Assembly (NCBI GenBank): GCA_030019325.1
Contig: JASEFB010000025.1
Span: forward strand, 1 to 21,275
Origin: an archaeon
Lineage (GTDB): Archaea; Halobacteriota; Syntropharchaeia; Alkanophagales; Methanospirareceae
DNA length: 21,275 nt
Direction: 5' to 3'
Every line of letters begins with the position of its first letter. Within the stretch, counting starts at the first letter, position 1. The notes below the pieces were generated by a model. That model saw nothing but the letters and a program-made list of their open reading frames with translations. It did not search any database and was not told the DNA's origin. Both the position numbers and the translations under genes were made by a program. Shown one piece after another: positions 14,578 through 21,275 of this stretch.

Positions 14578-15018
14578 CTATAGACGCGAGCCCCTTTTAT
14601 ACAAGCCGATTAATTCAGCTCTGTCCAGTATGTGGTCGTGCATGGCTTTTTCTAATGCTTTCTTGTCAACCCGTTCCCCTAACGCGAGCTCTTTGTCAAG
14701 CGCGTATATCTTAAAGAAGTACCGGTGAGTACCAGATGGCGGACACGGGCCTCCGTAATCTCTCTTGTGGAAATCATTCATCCCTTGCTTTCCCGGAACG
14801 CTGTCTTCGTCAATCCGAGAAACCACGGGGATATCATAAACAACCCAATGAACCCAGGCCCCTATCGGTGCATCCGGATCATCGACAATTAAGGCTAGGC
14901 TTTTAGCCCCCGCAGGAATGTCCTCGATGATGAGTGTGGGATTGACATCAGCGCCTTCACAGGTAAATTTCCTGGGAATCATCTTATTATTTTCAAAATC
15001 CGGACTCGTTAATTTCAT
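14578..15018 (-). CDS. PEBP-family protein (YbhB/YbcL, Raf-kinase-inhibitor-like)
   Basis: The 146-residue protein belongs to the phosphatidylethanolamine-binding protein family. Its bacterial and archaeal members are small cytoplasmic proteins of uncertain ligand. The anion-binding pocket is intact: VDDPDAPIG (45-53), WVHW with H57, and YGGPCPPSGTHRYFF (88-102). The ATG at 15018 is preferred because it starts MKLTSPDF as in homologues and is preceded by GGGGGTGGGG. Another in-frame ATG at 15033 coincides with the predicted transcription start. It stands alone; its 3' end lies next to a doubtful short plus-strand ORF. Confidence 0.92.
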   Translation of the reverse strand: MKLTSPDFENNKMIPRKFTCEGADVNPTLIIEDIPAGAKSLALIVDDPDAPIGAWVHWVVYDIPVVSRIDEDSVPGKQGMNDFHKRDYGGPCPPSGTHRYFFKIYALDKELALGERVDKKALEKAMHDHILDRAELIGLYKRGSRL

Positions 15019-15053
15019 ATTCCCCACCCCCATCTATAACAAATCTTAGCCCC

Positions 15054-15062
15054 AATATAAAA
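15054..15062 (-). promoter_or_regulatory. TATA box of the PEBP gene
   Basis: TTTTATATT on the minus strand lies 21-29 nt before the upstream ATG (15033), so transcription should start at or very near that codon. This leaves the 15018 start with a ~15-nt G-rich leader. Confidence 0.5.
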
Positions 15063-15151
15063 CCTTCGCCTTCGGTGTATTCTATCAATGAAAAAGCAGC
15101 TTTGATAACAGGGCCCAAGCCCTCCTCCCTCAGATTAATATCTCGTTAAAA

Positions 15152-15331
15152 TTAAAATACATATTTCCAGAGGAACAATATCCCACCAATACAATGACAC
15201 GTGAATGTTGGCGAGACGCCGAGTGCTTCCATGAGCTTGGGAAAAACAACCCAACCGGCGATGATACAAACTACCACCACTGCACACGCCATTACAATTT
15301 TGAGTCTACCACACTTCAGCATATCGGGCAT
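15152..15331 (-). CDS. Small single-pass membrane protein, 59 aa
   Basis: The frame starts MPDMLKCGRLKIVMACAV and has a hydrophobic helix at about residues 11-31. A second, weaker hydrophobic stretch near the C-terminus contains CHCIGG. GGAGGT lies about 12 nt upstream of the ATG. Its ATG overlaps the stop of the preceding 45-aa gene in TAATG, so the two are translationally coupled. The CxC pair beside a membrane helix could bind a metal or a redox partner, but no family is recognised. It is the last gene of the cluster that begins with the WrbA remnant at 17238. Confidence 0.55.
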   Translation of the reverse strand: MPDMLKCGRLKIVMACAVVVVCIIAGWVVFPKLMEALGVSPTFTCHCIGGILFLWKYVF

Positions 15332-15468
15332 TAAGGATTCATAACCTCCATAATGTTATCATAGCCATCTGACATACAAAGTTTCCCCTTTATGCGCATA
15401 GTTGTTGGATAAAAAGGCTTAAGCTTCTTCCAGAGCCACTTGGGGTTTTCGCTTGCTTTTTCGCTCAT
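15331..15468 (-). CDS. Hypothetical 45-aa basic protein
   Basis: A small basic ORF (MSEKASENPKWLWKKLKPFY...) whose ATG overlaps the TGA of the flavoprotein gene in ATGA and whose own stop overlaps the next ATG in TAATG. The double overlap is the main reason to call it. It has no membrane segment and one cysteine. I recognise no family. Confidence 0.5.
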   Translation of the reverse strand: MSEKASENPKWLWKKLKPFYPTTMRIKGKLCMSDGYDNIMEVMNP

Positions 15469-16470
15469 TCTGGCTCTTTAAGGTTCTGCAGTGTCACCAG
15501 TATCAATTCAGGCAGCGCTGGATGTATATGCATGCCTTTAGCGATAAACATCATATCTCGTTCATTTGCCATGGGTAGTAATAACCTCTTGAATAAGTAT
15601 AGGAGCGTACGGACCTATGATATGAAAGCCGAGTATTTTCATGCTGCTTTTTTCCACTATTGCCTTGGCAAAACTTTCTGTTTCCATCATTGCTTCGCCC
15701 TTTGCGACTGCTGAATAGTTTGCTTTCCCCACCACTATATCATAATCTTTTTTGGCTTGCTCCTCGGTCAGCCCGACTGATGCGATTTGAGGATGAGAAA
15801 AGACAGCATGGGGTATCGCTCGATACTCCATCTTTACTTCTTCTGTATGTATACTGTTATGCCACGCCACAAGTGCCTCGTGATTGGCAACGTGCCTGAA
15901 CATGTATTTTCCAATAGCATCTCCCAACGCCCATATATTCTCTTTGCTCGTTTCTAGGTAATCGTTAACTTTTACGTAGCCCCGTTCATCCGTTTCCACG
16001 CCGGTATTTTCCACCTTTAACAAATCAGCATTGGACTTCCTACCAGTTGCGATCATAATGTGCTCTGCGGTAAATTCCTTTTCCTCGCCGATGATTTTGT
16101 CTCTCCCAATAATCGTATAGCCGTCCCCATTCTTCTTTACTTCGGAGACCTCGGTGTTTGTGTAAATCTTCATGCGCTTTGCCATTTCTCTTTTTAACAA
16201 CTCGGATATTTCCGGTTCTTCATTTCGCACCAGTCGGTCTCTTCTCTGCACGATAGTCACGTCGATGCCCAACTTTTTTGCCTCCTGTATCTCTGCTATT
16301 CTGTCTGCTGGATATATCAGCATTTTCGAGGGGATGCAGCCCACATTCAAACAGGTGCCTCCCAACGGTCCTTTATCCACCAGAGCAACCCTTAGACCTT
16401 GCGACAATGCGCCCTCGACAATGACCATGCCTGCACCGGATCCGATCACGACAACATCATACTCCTTCAT
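15465..16470 (-). pseudogene. Dihydrolipoamide-dehydrogenase-like flavoprotein, NAD domain deleted and frameshifted
   Basis: The sequence matches class I pyridine nucleotide-disulfide oxidoreductases. The N-terminal FAD motif is VVVIGSGAG (7-14), followed by the redox-active disulfide GGTCLNVGC (C40, C45). At about residue 69 the sequence jumps from KKLGID directly to VTIVQRRDRL, which in intact members lies just after the second Rossmann motif GGGxxG. About 110-130 residues, including that motif, are missing in frame. The dimerisation domain follows (RAIPHAVFSHPQIASVGLTE). A one-base excess in a CCC run (15573-15575) ends the frame at 15562. Removing it continues to MHIHPALPELILVTL, which carries the catalytic His-Glu (HxHPxxxE), and to a stop at 15465. 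The start has AAGGTGAG just upstream. As read, the protein could not bind NAD(P)H normally. Confidence 0.82.
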
Positions 16471-16502
16471 ACTCTCACCTTTTCCTTTCTTAGTTAGGGC
16501 AC

Positions 16503-16722
16503 TCATATTATACCCACCAGCAAGAGCCCAGCTATCATATTTATGAGTATCAAAACGAGGGCAACATAACCAGACCACCTATGGATAGTGTGTATTTTCG
16601 CCGCTTTGCTCGACGATTTCAACTGAGCATACCCCAGTATTGGATTCATAACAATCAAAGCAATTACAATCGCACCTAAGTAGGCATGAGGCACTCTGAA
16701 ATGGACACCTGTTGATAAAGTT
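16503..16722 (-). pseudogene. Cytochrome b561-like membrane protein, C-terminal fragment
   Basis: From about 16722 a second frame, different from the WrbA frame, encodes GVHFRVPHAYLGAIVIALI and then KIHTIHRWSGYVALVLILI. These are two transmembrane helices with histidines placed like the haem ligands of b561/ferric-reductase-type proteins, with the family-like HRWSG. The fragment has no start of its own: its 5' portion is replaced by the WrbA gene. It stops at 16503, and the flavoprotein gene starts 32 nt later. A haem b role is inferred from pattern only. Confidence 0.55.
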
Positions 16723-17238
16723 ACCAGCGATTGTTGATGCACCGTAGGGAGACCCACCGGTAATCTCATCGATTCGCATCAGGTCTTCAAAGGTGTAGGG
16801 TAAACCCGCAATGACCATCCCATGGTGGAGGAGCGTAATGTGGAAACTGAGGATGGTTGATTCCTGACCACCATGCTGTGTCGCGGAGCTCGTAAATACA
16901 CTGCCCACTTTGCCGACGAGGGCTCCCTCCTTCCAAAGCCGACCAGTAGCGTCAAGGAACTGGCGCATCTGGCCACACATATTCCCAAATCGTGTTGGCA
17001 CACCAAAAATGATCGCATCGGCGGAAGCAAGGTCATCCACGCTACATATCGGGACATGAGCAAACGCTTTCTGGGCTTCCAGTGCCCCCATTTTCTCAAG
17101 CACCCCTTCTGGTAATGTCTCGGGGACGCGTCGCATTGCTACCTCTGCGCCATTCACTTCCTGAGCACCTTCTGCAACAGCCTCGGCCATACGGTGAACA
17201 TGGTCATACATGGAATAGTAAACAATTAAGACCTTCAT
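16579..17238 (-). pseudogene. WrbA-type flavodoxin-like quinone reductase, C-terminus replaced
   Basis: Residues 1-172 are a typical WrbA/NAD(P)H:quinone oxidoreductase type IV, an FMN flavodoxin-fold enzyme that reduces quinones by two electrons. Seen are the FMN phosphate loop (YYSMYDHVHRMA), GVPTRFGNMCGQMRQFLD (79-96), SSATQHGGQESTIL, and GLPYTF...EITGGSPYGASTIAG (145-172). Family members continue with about 25-30 more residues. Here the frame instead enters NFINRCPFQS..., which is the b561-like sequence read out of frame. A deletion near 16722 explains this. The start has a G-rich Shine-Dalgarno before the ATG at 17238, and a TATA-like TTTTTAAATA lies near 17290-17300. Most of the FMN site is intact, so a residual activity cannot be excluded. 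Confidence 0.8.
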
Positions 17239-17415
17239 TGTTTCTCTCCCCCCCTTCCTAATTCTTAGAGTAGAGATTCGCTTTCACCATATTTAAAAAT
17301 TACCCCGGGTGCCTAAAATCCATGACTTCGTATACCGTTTCGAGCCTATATGCAGTCTCTGGATGGATTTGGAACGCTATTGCACAGCAATTCGTTTACT
17401 GCTAAGAGTATGGGA

Positions 17416-17634
17416 TCATAAAATTAGAAACACCTGCAAAACAGTGCCTATGTTCTTGAGCGTAGTGATAATGTGTTGCGCATCCTCTGACGTTACTTTT
17501 TCCTCTTGGCCAACCTGGTCAAGATCAAAAGAGTACGAGATTGAAGAACCGCAGGTGAACATCTTCACCGTGCCCTGCTCCAAAGACCCAAAAGGCTCAA
17601 GCTTCCTCGTAAGACTATTATACGACTCAAGCAA
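17416..17634 (-). CDS. Doubtful small ORF downstream of the radical SAM gene
   Basis: A minus-strand frame starting at TTG 17634 gives 72 residues, including GTVKMFTCGSSISYSFDLDQVGQ, with no stop. The frame stays open upstream for about ten more codons (FSGYIKLLE) without an ATG. It follows the radical SAM gene by 47 nt on the same strand. No family, clear Shine-Dalgarno or ATG is present, so it could be a decayed remnant. The rest of 17239-17681 holds the wrbA promoter and no other credible gene. Confidence 0.3.
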   Translation of the reverse strand: MLESYNSLTRKLEPFGSLEQGTVKMFTCGSSISYSFDLDQVGQEEKVTSEDAQHIITTLKNIGTVLQVFLIL

Positions 17635-17681
17635 TTTTATGTACCCCGAAAATCGGTTGAATCACCAGGGTAATAAATATT

Positions 17682-18938
17682 TTAACCTCCACTCACCCAT
17701 GAGAGAATTATTATTTCATCTTCTCCGTGGACCTCGGTTTTTATACCTCGCAGATTTTTTATATTCATCCCATTCAGGTAGACGTTGAAGGAACGCTTGA
17801 TGTTTATCTCGCCATTGGCTCCGTCCACCTCCATTACCGTTTCACTGAATTCTTCCCCGTATCTTTCCACTAACCTCTTCATCGCTCCTTCTATAGTTGT
17901 CGAACCATCACAATCGAGTTCTGCCCACCTCGTTTTCGTCAATCCATGCAAAACCTGCGGGAATTTCACCTTAACACGCCCCGAACCCGCATCTTCTTGA
18001 GCCTTGTAGTGCTTCGCCGATAATTCTGAGATACCAACCAAACTATGCCGCAGCGTAAAGTCCCACTCTTCTTTCTGCCAATCTTCCACCACACCTTCAC
18101 AGGGTCTAACGCGGCTTAACCATGACAAGCGCTCCTCTGCTTGGTCTTTCATGCCTCGTCGCTTGACGGTGAGGTCTGGATAAACGGTTATCCACGTCTT
18201 CTGTGGAGGTGGCGTAGGATATTCTCGATAGCAACTACGGCTTATAATAGTATTCGGAAGATACTCCAGGGCGATTTCATAAGCCCGCTCCATCTCTTCC
18301 AGTGTGGGGCGCCTCGTTACCTTTTCGTATGCAAATACCGATGCGAACGGATTTATGCGATATCTTATGTTCGGGTTTAAGGAGGCAAGGAACGTTGCTA
18401 TTTTCTCTATCTCGCCTCCATCCACAATCCCGGGCATGTAAATCGTTTGAACAAGCAGTTCTATCCCGGAAACACTTAGCTTCTCGATCGCTCTCAACAC
18501 CGGCTTGTTCGATTTGCCCGTGTACCACCGGTGAACATCCTCAGAATACGCTTTCAAATCAACATGCGCCTCGGTCAAGCCCGCTTCTTCCAGCTCCGGA
18601 ACATACTCTTCATCGACCCCTAACTCATAACCATTTGTCATCAAGACGATCTTTTCAAATCCCTTCGCTTTTAATCCCTTGACCAAACTCAATAGATACT
18701 CCTTATCCGTGGTGGGCTCACCACCGGTAATCATCGCCTCAACAGGGACCTTCCCATAGTAGTTCAGGCACGCGCGCTCCATTCGCTCGAGGGTCTCATT
18801 CGGCGTGAGTAGTGTTCCCCCTCCATCTCGCGCGGGTCTGAAACAACCTTTACAGTTAAAATTGCAGCCGGTGAGCATGAACCAGACTCTTGGTTCTATC
18901 TCTGATAGCGTGAAATACAGCAACCCTCTTTTATTCAT
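17682..18938 (-). CDS. Radical SAM enzyme with C-terminal MoaD/ThiS-like domain ending in Gly-Gly
   Basis: 418 residues in two parts. Residues ~15-240 form a radical SAM domain of the pyruvate-formate-lyase-activase or MoaA kind. The iron-sulfur motif is CNFNCKGC (C25, C29, C32), the SAM-binding ITGGEP is at 70-75, and core strands such as IVLMTNG and AHVDLKAY follow. Residues 240-318 form a linker containing C280. Residues ~321-418 look like a beta-grasp protein of the MoaD/ThiS family: a first strand VKVKFPQVL, an acidic helix TTIEGAMKRLVERYG, then SFNVYLNGMNIKNLRGIKTEV and DEIIILSWVSGG at the extreme C-terminus. A terminal GG is what E1-like enzymes adenylate in MoaD, ThiS and SAMP proteins. 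A TATA-like ATATATTAAAA lies 29-39 nt upstream of the ATG. Substrate and pathway are unknown. Confidence 0.85.
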   Translation of the reverse strand: MNKRGLLYFTLSEIEPRVWFMLTGCNFNCKGCFRPARDGGGTLLTPNETLERMERACLNYYGKVPVEAMITGGEPTTDKEYLLSLVKGLKAKGFEKIVLMTNGYELGVDEEYVPELEEAGLTEAHVDLKAYSEDVHRWYTGKSNKPVLRAIEKLSVSGIELLVQTIYMPGIVDGGEIEKIATFLASLNPNIRYRINPFASVFAYEKVTRRPTLEEMERAYEIALEYLPNTIISRSCYREYPTPPPQKTWITVYPDLTVKRRGMKDQAEERLSWLSRVRPCEGVVEDWQKEEWDFTLRHSLVGISELSAKHYKAQEDAGSGRVKVKFPQVLHGLTKTRWAELDCDGSTTIEGAMKRLVERYGEEFSETVMEVDGANGEINIKRSFNVYLNGMNIKNLRGIKTEVHGEDEIIILSWVSGG

Positions 18939-18966
18939 GGCTCATTCATAAGTGATCTTTAGTTAA

Positions 18967-18977
18967 TTTTAATATAT
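18967..18977 (-). promoter_or_regulatory. TATA box of the radical SAM fusion gene
   Basis: ATATATTAAAA on the minus strand lies in the AT-rich divergent region and predicts a leader of about 10-15 nt before the ATG at 18938. No Shine-Dalgarno is seen in that leader. Confidence 0.4.
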
Positions 18978-19126
18978 CTCTCATAAGCATTGTTTAATAA
19001 AAAGGCGAGAAATTATGATAAACGTGCTTGTGACCTGTCTATTATACAAAGACAGGGAACACGGAGATGAAGGCTCGCCCTGCTGGCTGAAAAAATAAGA
19101 GGCTAACTCTAACAAACTGATTGCCG

Positions 19127-19984
19127 ATGCGAAAAATGAAGAAGGAACTATTCGTGCTAACGGTGGTAGTGCTGCTTTCCGCTTTCGCAGGTGCAGGTAT
19201 GCAAACCGCATGTGCCTCTACTCCTTCAGCATCAGCACATAACGGAATTAAGATCGTTTCCTTCAGCACGGATAAAGACGTATACTCGGCGAATGAAGCG
19301 ATGACTGTGTTCTTATCGGTGTATTCACCTGAGGAGATAAGCAACGTCCTCATCAGAGCTTTAGGAGTAACGAGTAATAAAGGTGTAGATTACGTAAACT
19401 TTGTGAGTGAAACCGATCTCATCGCAGGGGAGAATAAAATAACGTTCACAAAAAGACTGCCATCATGCTCTCGCTGTGCGGGAATAGACCAGGGAACATA
19501 TTTCATTAATCTCTCGGTAGCTTATGACGATGAAGTCGTGGAGGCAACGCATAGTATAGCAATTACTTCTCAGCCTAACCAGACAATCTCGGTGGACATC
19601 GTCGTCGAAGAGGCAAGGCGAATGAGTGATTCCGAAGAGCTCATTCTACTGGACGTGAGAACGAAGGAGGAGTTTGATTCAGCGCATATAGAAGGAGCAC
19701 TATTGATCCCGATCTTAGAGTTAAATAACAGAACAGAAGAGTTAAATAAGAGCAATAAAATCGTTGTGTATAGCGAAAACGGCAGTAATAGCACTACCGC
19801 TTGTGAACTACTTATAGAAAAGGGGTTCGAACGGGTCTACAATGTACTTGGCGGACTAAACGCTTGGAATGAAAGCGGCTATCCCCTCGTTCCTACCACA
19901 ACCCCAGAGCAGCCGGGATTTGAAGCAGTTCTTGCACTTGTGGCATTGCTTGTCGTTGCCTATCGGGTAAGGCGGAAAGTATAA
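19127..19984 (+). CDS. Exported Ig-like/rhodanese-domain protein with PGF-CTERM-type anchor
   Basis: With the ATG at 19127 (ATG 19136 and TTG 19121 are alternatives) the protein has 285 residues. An N-terminal signal peptide (MRKMKKELFVLTVVVLLSAFAGAG) leads to a beta-rich domain (about 40-150), which contains C114 and C117 in SCSRC. A rhodanese domain (about 155-253) follows, with LLDVRTKEEFDSAHIEGALLIP and VLGGLNAWNESGYP. At the rhodanese active-site position, VYSENGSNS, the catalytic Cys is replaced by Ser (S216). The C-terminus reads TTTPEQPGFEAVLALVALLVVAYRVRRKV in pieces: Thr/Pro linker, PGF (263-265), hydrophobic helix, basic tail. This is the layout cut by archaeosortase A for lipid anchoring. 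Several N-x-S/T sequons suggest surface glycosylation. It is divergent from the radical SAM gene. Confidence 0.85.
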   Translation: MRKMKKELFVLTVVVLLSAFAGAGMQTACASTPSASAHNGIKIVSFSTDKDVYSANEAMTVFLSVYSPEEISNVLIRALGVTSNKGVDYVNFVSETDLIAGENKITFTKRLPSCSRCAGIDQGTYFINLSVAYDDEVVEATHSIAITSQPNQTISVDIVVEEARRMSDSEELILLDVRTKEEFDSAHIEGALLIPILELNNRTEELNKSNKIVVYSENGSNSTTACELLIEKGFERVYNVLGGLNAWNESGYPLVPTTTPEQPGFEAVLALVALLVVAYRVRRKV

Positions 19985-20007
19985 AAAATCGTATCTAATC
20001 ACCTTTT

Positions 20008-21016
20008 TTAACTTAATTTGCGGAGGATATGTTCTTTTCCGTGAGTGAAGAAGTCTTTTTTCTGGATTTTCATCGTTCGCATAACGCTCATCATGATATC
20101 CCTGTTTTTAGCACCCTTTTTGGTCCTGAAGCATCCCCATATTTTCCTTTGTCGCACACCCGGTCTTAGAGCACGCTCAGCGACATTGTTTGTAGGGTCC
20201 ACACCAGGAACGAGTATGAAAGTGAACAGTTCATGCCTGTACTTCAATGCCCGCTTCGCCAGTTTTTTCACTCCATGATGCTTCCATTTCCCCTCCTGCG
20301 TCACGAACTTCTCCAGCCTGTCCACAAATTCACCATACACTCTGCTTCTTTCCTCCTCTGTTTCGAGCCCCTTCACTGCATCCTTTGCGTCTTCGAATAT
20401 CTGCAATAGTCCTACATAGAATTCAAAGGATTCAGGCGGTGGATGCTTCCGCTCAACGTTCTTCCTCGCAGGTACTATCAGATGCGACCAGCATTTCTGC
20501 TTCCTTCCCGGTGCACCGTCGAACGATGGATAGAAGTCCTGCCCACTCACACCGTCATAGTCCTCACCGAGAACTTTTATCACCACTTTCTTCCCCCGGT
20601 TCTTGCTCGTGAGATATGACACCGCTTCCTTTGAGACAAAAGCCCAAAGCCACCTGTTCCTCCCGTCCACTCGCTGCCCGGTGTCATCGTAGTTGCAGAT
20701 TGGTGATTCTCGCATCTCACGCTTTATACGCTTGTATTCGTCACCGAAAAATTCAGCAGCCTTCTTGAGGTAGTCAACTACCGTTCCTACCGAAACGTGA
20801 GCGTTGTAAGTGTCATTCAGGAGCGTTGCAATCTTGCCTTCCGGCAAATTCATGACATATCTCAGATAAGCGATGTAAAGGAGGAAACGAACGCCAAAAT
20901 GACGATTGCCAATTGTCTCAGGGACTTCAGGATAAACAACCTTGTCACAGTGATTGCAGTATCCCTGCTTGATGACGTATTTTATCACATAAAGGGGGAT
21001 TGGGATGATTTCTTCC
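20008..21016 (-). CDS. IS66-family transposase, 3' portion interrupted by a group II intron
   Basis: The frame runs from the intron boundary (EEIIPIPLYVIKYVIKQGYC...) to a TAA at 20008. It shows IS66 TnpC features: the zinc-finger-like CNHCDK, an IS66 catalytic domain with the first Asp in ICNYDDTGQRVDGRNRWLW, the second in YPSFDGAPGRKQKCWSH, and the Glu in NNVAERALRPGVRQRKIWG. The apparent GTG start at 20988 is not real, because family sequence (EEIIPIP) continues upstream to 21016. At that point the group II intron ends. The N-terminal part must lie beyond the intron, outside the window. The right terminal inverted repeat should lie within about 50 bp left of 20008 but was not identified. 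Confidence 0.85.
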
Positions 21017-21275
21017 GTCGAGTAGAGCTCATAGCCACCTCCTCCCGGAGGCTACTATGAGCCCCCTCACAGAACCGGACTTGAGGTTTTCCCTCATCCG
21101 GCTCTTCAGAAGAACCTCCCTATCCTTTTCCAGATAGGTTATGAGTCCAGTTTTGTTGCCATCCATAACCCGCCTCTTAGTGCGAAGGATGTGTCCCTGT
21201 TCCAATGGTTCTCCCGCCAGCCCCTTCCCTCCACAGGCATTACCCTGCTTCATCAGTACTATGAGCTGGTCCGAC
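21017..21275 (-). mobile_element. Group II intron, 3' end (domains V and VI)
   Basis: On the minus strand the 33-nt stretch at 21104-21072 reads GAGCCGGATGAGG...CCTCAAGTCCGGTTC. This is the domain V hairpin of group II introns, with the AGC catalytic triad, the CCGGA/TCCGG stem and a GAAA-type loop. Domain VI follows: GCTCATAG pairs with CTATGAGC and CCTCC pairs with GGAGG around a GGGA loop (about 21066-21028). The intron then ends CTACTCGAC at 21017. The next base begins transposase coding sequence. The 170 bases upstream of domain V show no recognisable reverse transcriptase, which must be further out or absent. The 5' end is outside the window. Confidence 0.8.

Noticed and set aside
14467..14583. 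Plus-strand 38-codon ORF with a TATA-like element 20-30 nt upstream
   Set aside because: The same AT-rich element is better used by the 59-aa gene on the other strand. The peptide shows no features and its end overlaps the PEBP gene.
17648..17672. tRNA T-arm-like string CGGTTGAATC
   Set aside because: No anticodon stem, acceptor stem or D-arm can be drawn around it.
17309..17788. Plus-strand ORF of 159 codons
   Set aside because: It starts with GTG, has an irregular composition and runs into the 3' end of the well-supported radical SAM gene on the other strand. No motif or Shine-Dalgarno.
21029..21253. Minus-strand ORF across the group II intron
   Set aside because: It reads through domains V and VI, which are structural RNA, and has no reverse transcriptase or maturase motif.

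Overview
The window looks like chromosomal DNA of a euryarchaeon, probably in or near Methanomicrobia. The sequence shows TATA-box promoters placed for leaderless or very short-leader transcripts, and Shine-Dalgarno sites of the GGAGGTGAT type. It encodes archaeal ribosomal protein L6, A-type ATP synthase subunit D, a eukaryote/archaeal-style RqcH, a DPS-like ferritin and a secreted protein ending in a PGF-CTERM-type anchor. The lineage is an inference from gene content; no marker gene fixes it.

Layout. 1-4700: tail of a small membrane protein, rqcH (+), a frameshifted DPS-like ferritin (-), a ZIP metal transporter (-), and a truncated GntP-type permease (-) that abuts a small membrane ORF. 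4720-8740: branched-chain amino acid synthesis, with ilvB-ilvN (overlapping) and then ilvC with an FAH-family hydrolase. 8945-10600: two small membrane-protein genes (-) and a CDF cation transporter whose frame is broken by a ~44-bp double-hairpin insertion. 10626-11935: atpD and rpl6 (-), both away from their usual operons. 12119-13998: a UbiB-type kinase overlapping a possible SCP2-like protein. 14196-15033: a 59-aa ORF and a PEBP-family protein. 15152-17238 (-): a decayed redox cluster (truncated WrbA, a b561-like membrane fragment, a dihydrolipoamide-dehydrogenase-like flavoprotein missing its NAD domain) followed by two tiny overlapping genes. 17682-18938 (-): a radical SAM enzyme with a C-terminal MoaD/ThiS-like domain ending in Gly-Gly. 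19127-19984 (+): an exported rhodanese-like protein. 20008-21275 (-): an IS66 transposase interrupted by the 3' end of a group II intron.

The clearest metabolic unit is ilvBN/ilvC-FAH. The most unusual gene is the radical SAM-ubiquitin-fold fusion. The most unusual general property is the number of broken genes: one large insertion, at least three deletions or fusions, and two one-base frameshifts. Real decay and assembly error cannot be told apart from sequence alone. No tRNA, rRNA or CRISPR array was seen. No stretch over 300 bases is entirely without a candidate feature; 17239-17681 holds only the wrbA promoter and one doubtful ORF.
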